Positions 1 through 8,843 of a stretch of 8,843 bases of DNA are shown here, piece by piece. Under the pieces are notes generated by a model. The model was given only the letters and a program-made list of their open reading frames with translations. It ran no database searches and was not told the origin of the DNA. The DNA lies in the NCBI GenBank assembly GCA_016708825.1, contig JADJEZ010000020.1:1-8843 (forward strand). The letters are read 5' to 3'. The position numbers were made by a program, and so were the translations under genes. Each line of letters starts with the position of its first letter. The stretch's first letter is position 1. The DNA comes from Betaproteobacteria bacterium (GTDB taxonomy: Bacteria; Pseudomonadota; Gammaproteobacteria; Burkholderiales; Usitatibacteraceae).

Positions 1-118
1 TTTCTCGCCGATCGCCCCACCAGGCTTGCGCACGGGCGTGCTGGTCACGAAATGCGTCGCGAGGAAAACGAGGGCGGCAAGCGCGAGGTGGGCGATCGGG
101 TCGATGGGAGCGCTGCGT
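1..118 (-). CDS. Possible N-terminal fragment of an NnrU-like membrane protein (partial)
   Basis: Downstream of the binding-protein stop, the minus strand encodes IDPIAHLALAALVFLATHFV, then TSTPVRKPGGAIGEK, and runs off the window. A first hydrophobic segment followed by THF-ST-(L/V)R and a GEK motif resembles the beginning of NnrU-family integral membrane proteins. These occur near nitrogen-oxide and other genes, and their exact role is not settled. No ATG is visible between the preceding stop and this segment, so the start is unknown; an indel or substitution near 90-118 may have removed it. It may instead be a read-through tail of the binding-protein frame, with which it shares its phase. 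The family call rests on about 30 residues from memory, so it is tentative. Confidence 0.35.
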
Positions 119-1902
119 TCAGCGGGCGGGGGCGGAGGTTTCGCGACGTCGATGTCGATGTACTTCCAGAAGCTGTTGCTTTGCACCGCGGGACGGCGAT
201 AGCCGAGCAACCCGGATACCACATGTCCGTGAGGATGCGATGAGTATTCACCTTCCGTGGGGCAGGCCACCATGATCCCCGCCATCTGCTGGTAGACCTT
301 CGTGCGCTCCGGGCTGTCGGGCATGACCCGCCCCCGCTCGTACAGGCGGGTCGCGTCGAGCTTGAAGCGGGCGAAGTTGCCCTTGAATCCGGAGTTCGGG
401 CCGTAGAGCGACGAGAGCCAGTATCCGCGTCGGGCGGCGGAGGCGGCACCTCCCAGCCGCCAGATCATGAGCTTCCCGCGTAGGGCCTCCTTGAGCAGGT
501 CCGGCCACTTCCCTTCCGAACGTGATCCTGAGCCCCACGTCGTCCATGCTGCGCTTCCAGAGTTCGTCGATCTGCGTGTCGCGGGCGCTGGGCATGGAGG
601 CGAACCCGAGCAGGAGCGGGCTGCCGTCGGCCTCTCGCGATACCCGTCGCCATTGCGGTCCATGTAGCCGAACATGTCCAGCAGCGCCCGCGCCCTGGGG
701 ATGCTGTACTCGCTGGCGCTGGTGCGGAAATTCGGGTCGTGGCCGGCCACGCCGGGGCTGTACGGTGCGTGCGCGGGGATCGCCTGCCCCTTGCGCACGA
801 TGGCGATCTCGTCGCGCGTGTTGTAGCCGAGCGAGATGGCGCGGCGCAGCGCCACTTTCTCCGGCGTGTAGCCGCCGACGAGCGGGTCCTCCATGTTGAA
901 GTAGGCGAACGTGAGGTCGAGCCCCGGGACCTGGGCCATGCGGATGTCGCGCTTGCGCAGGTTGGGCGCCAGCCGGTTGTTGGGAAAGGCGACGTTGGAG
1001 AACCCGGCGACACTCGAAGATGAGGTCAGGTCCCGTTGCGGAAGGCGAGCCAGCGCGGCTGCGCCTCCTCGACGATGTAGACCTCCACCTTGCCCACCAG
1101 CGGCAGGGCTTGCCGCGCTGCTGCGCGAGGATCGCCCGCCCTCTCGTCGCCCGGCGCGGGCTCGCCGTCGAACGTCTCCCTCGCGGAACCCCGGGTCCGC
1201 CTCGAAGACCATCTGAGGAGCGCTTCCAGAAGGCGAGGCGGTAGGGCCCCGTGCCCACTGGAGCGAACCAACGTCGCTCGTAGGTTTCCACCACTTGCGC
1301 GCCACGGCGCACGAGACCCGGCAGTCGGCAACGTTGCAGATGAAGACGGTAGGGCTTGGTGAGCCGGCTGATCCGAAGGTGTAGCGGTCCAAGACCTCGA
1401 GCCCTCGATGGGCGCGACGTAATCGAAGCGTTCTTGCGCGCCTTCGCGAGCGCCTCGTCGCTGCCGGCGATGATCCCCTGATCTCCGCGAGCAGCGGTGC
1501 GGCGAGCTTCGGGTCCATGAGCCGCTTCATCGTAGAGAGCAATCCGCGGCCACGAGCTCGCGCCGCTTGCCCGGGAAGACGGGGCTCCGCGAAGAAGATG
1601 CCCGGCTTCACGCGCAGGGTGTAGGTGAGGCCGTCGGCGCTGATCTCCGGCATCGCGGCGAGCGTGCTGGGCTTCAGCTTCAGCGGCCGCGCGAGGAAGT
1701 CGTACTTGATGGGCGCATCGAACATCGCGCTGTTGAGGATGTTCGAGTAGAGGTCGCTGATCTTCTGCGGATCGAGCGAGTGGTCTCGCGACGGGAAGGC
1801 GTAACGGAAGATCTTGTTCGGATCGGCAGCGGTGGTGGCGGCCGCCGCGAGCATAAGGGCCGCGCTGGTGCGAACGCGGAGCAGGAACCGGGCGAGGCGC
1901 AT
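119..1902 (-). CDS. ABC transporter substrate-binding protein, family 5 (SBP_bac_5), frameshifted
   Basis: Periplasmic binding protein that would capture a peptide or similar solute for an ABC importer; the ligand cannot be told. The start ATG at 1902 opens MRLARFLLRVRTSAALMLAA, a signal peptide with an arginine-rich head, a hydrophobic core and likely cleavage after TTAA, followed by DPNKIFRYAFPSRDHSLDPQ and SADGLTYTLRVKPGIFF, the family-5 fold start. GTGPYRLAFWKRSS (near 1220-1265) and FAYFNMEDPLVGGYTPEKVA (near 870-930) are further family landmarks, with ALLDMFGYMDRNGDGYRE near 640-700 and FWKYIDIDVAK at the C-terminus. The reading frame that starts at 1902 stays open past the window edge, but similarity repeatedly leaves and rejoins it (frames change at about 15 places, densest at 1015-1590). 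The likely stop is TGA at 119-121 in another frame, giving about 594 residues, usual for the family. Permease and ATPase genes are absent here. Confidence 0.82.
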
Positions 1903-2030
1903 GGGGCATTATCTCGCGAAAGGAGTCGGCCTCGCGACCGTCGGGGGGGCCGCCCGGGGCCTGAAAGGCACCCGTCGGCCGAAATTTCGATGTCCCGCAT
2001 CGGATTTCGCCCGCACGGATGGCTGGGCTG
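1903..2030. other. Leader region upstream of the binding-protein gene
   Basis: About 130 bases between the ATG at 1902 and the TAG at 2031-2033. On the minus strand the start is preceded by GAGATAATGCCCC, giving only a weak purine-rich ribosome site (GAGA) about 9 bases before the ATG. A second ATG at 1909 is out of frame. GATAAT could be a -10 element, but it sits so close to the start that it would imply a nearly leaderless transcript, and no convincing -35 is seen. A G7 run lies at 1947-1953. No terminator is visible. Confidence 0.3.
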
Positions 2031-2210
2031 CTAGCTGAGTGAGCGTTCCCGCCGCCGCAGCCTCCGGGGGCGGGCGATCCGGGAGGAGCGGCCACGGACG
2101 ATCCGGAAAACACGATTCAGGAAGGCGATGGCCTCCTCATTGAGGGCGAAACGCAATTCTGACGCGAGCCCGCCGACGCGCGAAGCCGGTTCGGTGGGGG
2201 CCTGCCTCCC
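2031..2210 (-). other. Open frame with coding character, possible gene remnant (unrecognised)
   Basis: On the minus strand a frame runs from just after a TGA (near 2211-2213) to a TAG at 2031-2033 and reads APTEPASRVGGLASELRFAL, then NEEAIAFLNRVFRIVRGRSS, with an arginine-rich end. The composition (Asn, Phe, Ile, Glu in a helix-like order) is more protein-like than the surrounding arginine/proline-rich shadow frames. No ATG is present; only TTG (at LRFALNEEA) could start it. It could be the C-terminus of a gene whose upstream part is scrambled by the anomalous block at 2490-2990. The opposite strand also reads plausibly (an acidic tail ending LLIEGETQF at a TGA, 2160-2162), so even the strand is uncertain. 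I do not recognise a family. Confidence 0.22.
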
Positions 2211-2446
2211 TCACGTTCGAGCAGATGCTGTCCGGAGGCGATTCGCGCGAAAGGGTGGACGCTACGCGGATGTCCTCGCGGGAACTCGCGGTGCTGGGAA
2301 CCGGGGCCGGACCGGCCGGCATTGCGGACGTTGTGGACGCCCTCGCGAGGGGCAACCCGGCTACCTGCCGGCGAGGACGCGGAGGGAGGCGGGTGTGGGG
2401 AGCGCGACGGCGGAACGGAGCTGCGCCCATTGATCCACGTTGCCGT

Positions 2447-2472
2447 CGCCTGCCGCCGGCAGCGGGCAGGCG
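2447..2472. other. GC-rich stem-loop
   Basis: CGCCTGCC (2447-2454) and GGCAGGCG (2465-2472) form a perfect 8-bp stem with a 10-base loop that itself contains GCCGGC. No T-run follows on either strand, so a classical intrinsic terminator is not supported. It could be chance in GC-rich DNA. Confidence 0.35.
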
Positions 2473-2529
2473 TAGAGCATCACGGGCGATCATCCCCATC
2501 TCCGACGTGGCGCGCGGCGGCCCGGGGGG

Positions 2530-2573
2530 GCGCCCACGGGCGGGAAGACGAACGCCGTTGCCAAGCGGCGCGG
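2530..2573. repeat. Diverged direct repeat, copy A
   Basis: Begins GCGCCCACGGGCGGGAAGAC and ends GCCGTTGCCAAGCGGCGCG. It matches copy B at 2723-2775 with small gaps, best over the last 20 bases. On the minus strand both copies read RRLATA(F/Y)..VF.P.GA..GRRA, so similarity holds at protein level too. It is either a true short duplication or two noisy versions of one locus joined in assembly. Confidence 0.6.
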
Positions 2574-2641
2574 CGCGCCTGGGCGAAGGGGGATCCGCTG
2601 CGCGTCAGGAATGACCGGACCACGGATCGTGATCCCGATCC

Positions 2642-2667
2642 GGGGGGGGGGGGGGGGGCGGGGGGGG
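2642..2667. repeat. G17-C-G8 homopolymer pair
   Basis: Seventeen G (2642-2658), one C, then eight G (2660-2667). With the G10 at 2806-2815, G7 near 2524-2530 and the T33 at 2940-2972, it makes this the most homopolymer-rich part of the window. It is possibly an error-prone basecalling zone; a true G-quadruplex-forming tract is the alternative. Confidence 0.9.
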
Positions 2668-2722
2668 CGCCAGGGGGTCGCGGAGGCGACCGCGCCGCGC
2701 GGCGGCCCTGCGGCCGCGGTAT

Positions 2723-2775
2723 GCGCCCGCGGGGCAGGAGAAGACACCCGGGTACGCCGTGGCCAAGCGGCGCGC
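2723..2775. repeat. Diverged direct repeat, copy B
   Basis: Begins GCGCCCGCGGGGCAGGAGAA and ends GCCGTGGCCAAGCGGCGCG, about 190 bases from copy A at 2530-2573 in the same orientation. It differs from A by substitutions and about 8 inserted bases. The G17/G8 tract lies between the two copies. Confidence 0.6.
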
Positions 2776-2936
2776 GGTACCGTGGCGGGGGTTCGGCCGC
2801 GCGTCGGGGGGGGGGTGGTTAACCACGGGCCGCGGCATCTGGCCGGGCAGCGGGCCAGGCCACGGACGCGCCAAGAGCCGCGAGGAATCCCCGCAGCGCG
2901 CCCGCGAAGGCGGAACCCTCGGCGGAGGACGAGAGG

Positions 2937-8708
<5,772 letters not shown>

Positions 8709-8781
8709 GGTTCCGGGATCGGCGGCGGCCGCGGGGCCGGGCTTCGGGGAGGGGCAAACAATCATTCTAGGCACGGAAGGA

Positions 8782-8803
8782 CACGGCCGTGGCGCCTATA
8801 GGC
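8782..8803. promoter_or_regulatory. Two adjacent perfect palindromes upstream of uvrA
   Basis: CACGGCCGTG (8782-8791) and GCCTATAGGC (8794-8803) are perfect 10-bp palindromes separated by two bases, 74-95 bases before the uvrA start. TATAGG could serve as a -10 element on either strand, but no well-spaced -35 was found. They could be operator half-sites for a dimeric repressor, but no regulator is known from the sequence. Confidence 0.3.
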
Positions 8804-8817
8804 CTTGGGGACAAGCA

Positions 8818-8833
8818 TTGTGGATAACTACAG
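8818..8833. promoter_or_regulatory. LexA-like box overlapping a DnaA box, upstream of uvrA
   Basis: TTGTGGATAACTACAG fits TGT-N8-ACA, matching seven of the eight fixed bases of the E. coli-type LexA consensus CTGT-N8-ACAG; the first C is T and the spacer is not the usual AT alternation. The same bases contain TGTGGATAA (8819-8827), which is TTATCCACA on the minus strand, a perfect DnaA box. The site is about 110 bases upstream of the uvrA start. uvrA is SOS-controlled in many bacteria, so LexA is the natural guess. The DnaA reading would suit a nearby origin or a divergent replication gene. Confidence 0.35.
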
Positions 8834-8843
8834 GGGAAGGCGG

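Noticed and set aside
119..1902. Programmed frameshifting in the binding-protein gene
   Set aside because: There are about 15 shifts in both directions without slippery heptamers; errors or decay explain this better.
248..2113. 621-codon minus-strand frame starting at 2113
   Set aside because: Only patches (for example EADGSPLLLGFASMPSARDT) match the binding protein; most of it is an out-of-phase shadow. The true start is ATG 1902 with a signal peptide in another phase.
2447..2472. Intrinsic terminator
   Set aside because: The stem is good but no T-run follows on either strand.

Overview
This is a GC-rich (roughly 65-70 %) stretch. Every gene I can recognise lies on the minus strand. The proteins point to a proteobacterium, most likely a betaproteobacterium (Burkholderiales-like): a tandem 'dimeric form' UvrA and a family-5 periplasmic solute-binding protein typical of that group. 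This is inferred from protein resemblance, not from a search.

Layout, in minus-strand reading order. 8709-8843 is the upstream region of uvrA. It holds two perfect 10-bp palindromes and a 16-bp site that fits both a LexA-like box and a perfect DnaA box. 2973-8708 is a double-length uvrA encoding two complete UvrA modules in tandem, with four ABC ATPase sites and two sets of zinc fingers. GC-rich palindromic insertions sit in its variable loops and at the junction of the two modules. About 2030-2972 is an anomalous kilobase with a T33 run, G17/G8/G10 runs and a diverged direct repeat, and no gene I can name. 119-1902 encodes an ABC-transporter periplasmic binding protein of the SBP_bac_5 family with a signal peptide. 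1-118 may hold the first residues of an NnrU-like membrane protein running off the window.

Both main genes are split by many small frameshifts: about 10 in uvrA and at least 15 in the binding-protein gene. Protein similarity resumes in another frame after each one, catalytic motifs are intact, and I saw no in-frame stop inside the matching segments. With the extreme homopolymers, this looks more like indel-rich sequence or assembly error than true gene decay, but the sequence alone cannot prove it. The genes are therefore given as whole reconstructed units with a map of frame changes.

Functionally, uvrA belongs to nucleotide excision repair (damage recognition with UvrB). The binding protein belongs to peptide or related solute uptake, and its permease and ATPase partners are not in the window. 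I see no link between the two. No tRNA, rRNA, CRISPR array, transposase or phage gene was found. The most unusual items are the four-ATPase UvrA, the palindromes inside its coding sequence, and the odd block at 2490-2990, which may be an assembly join.
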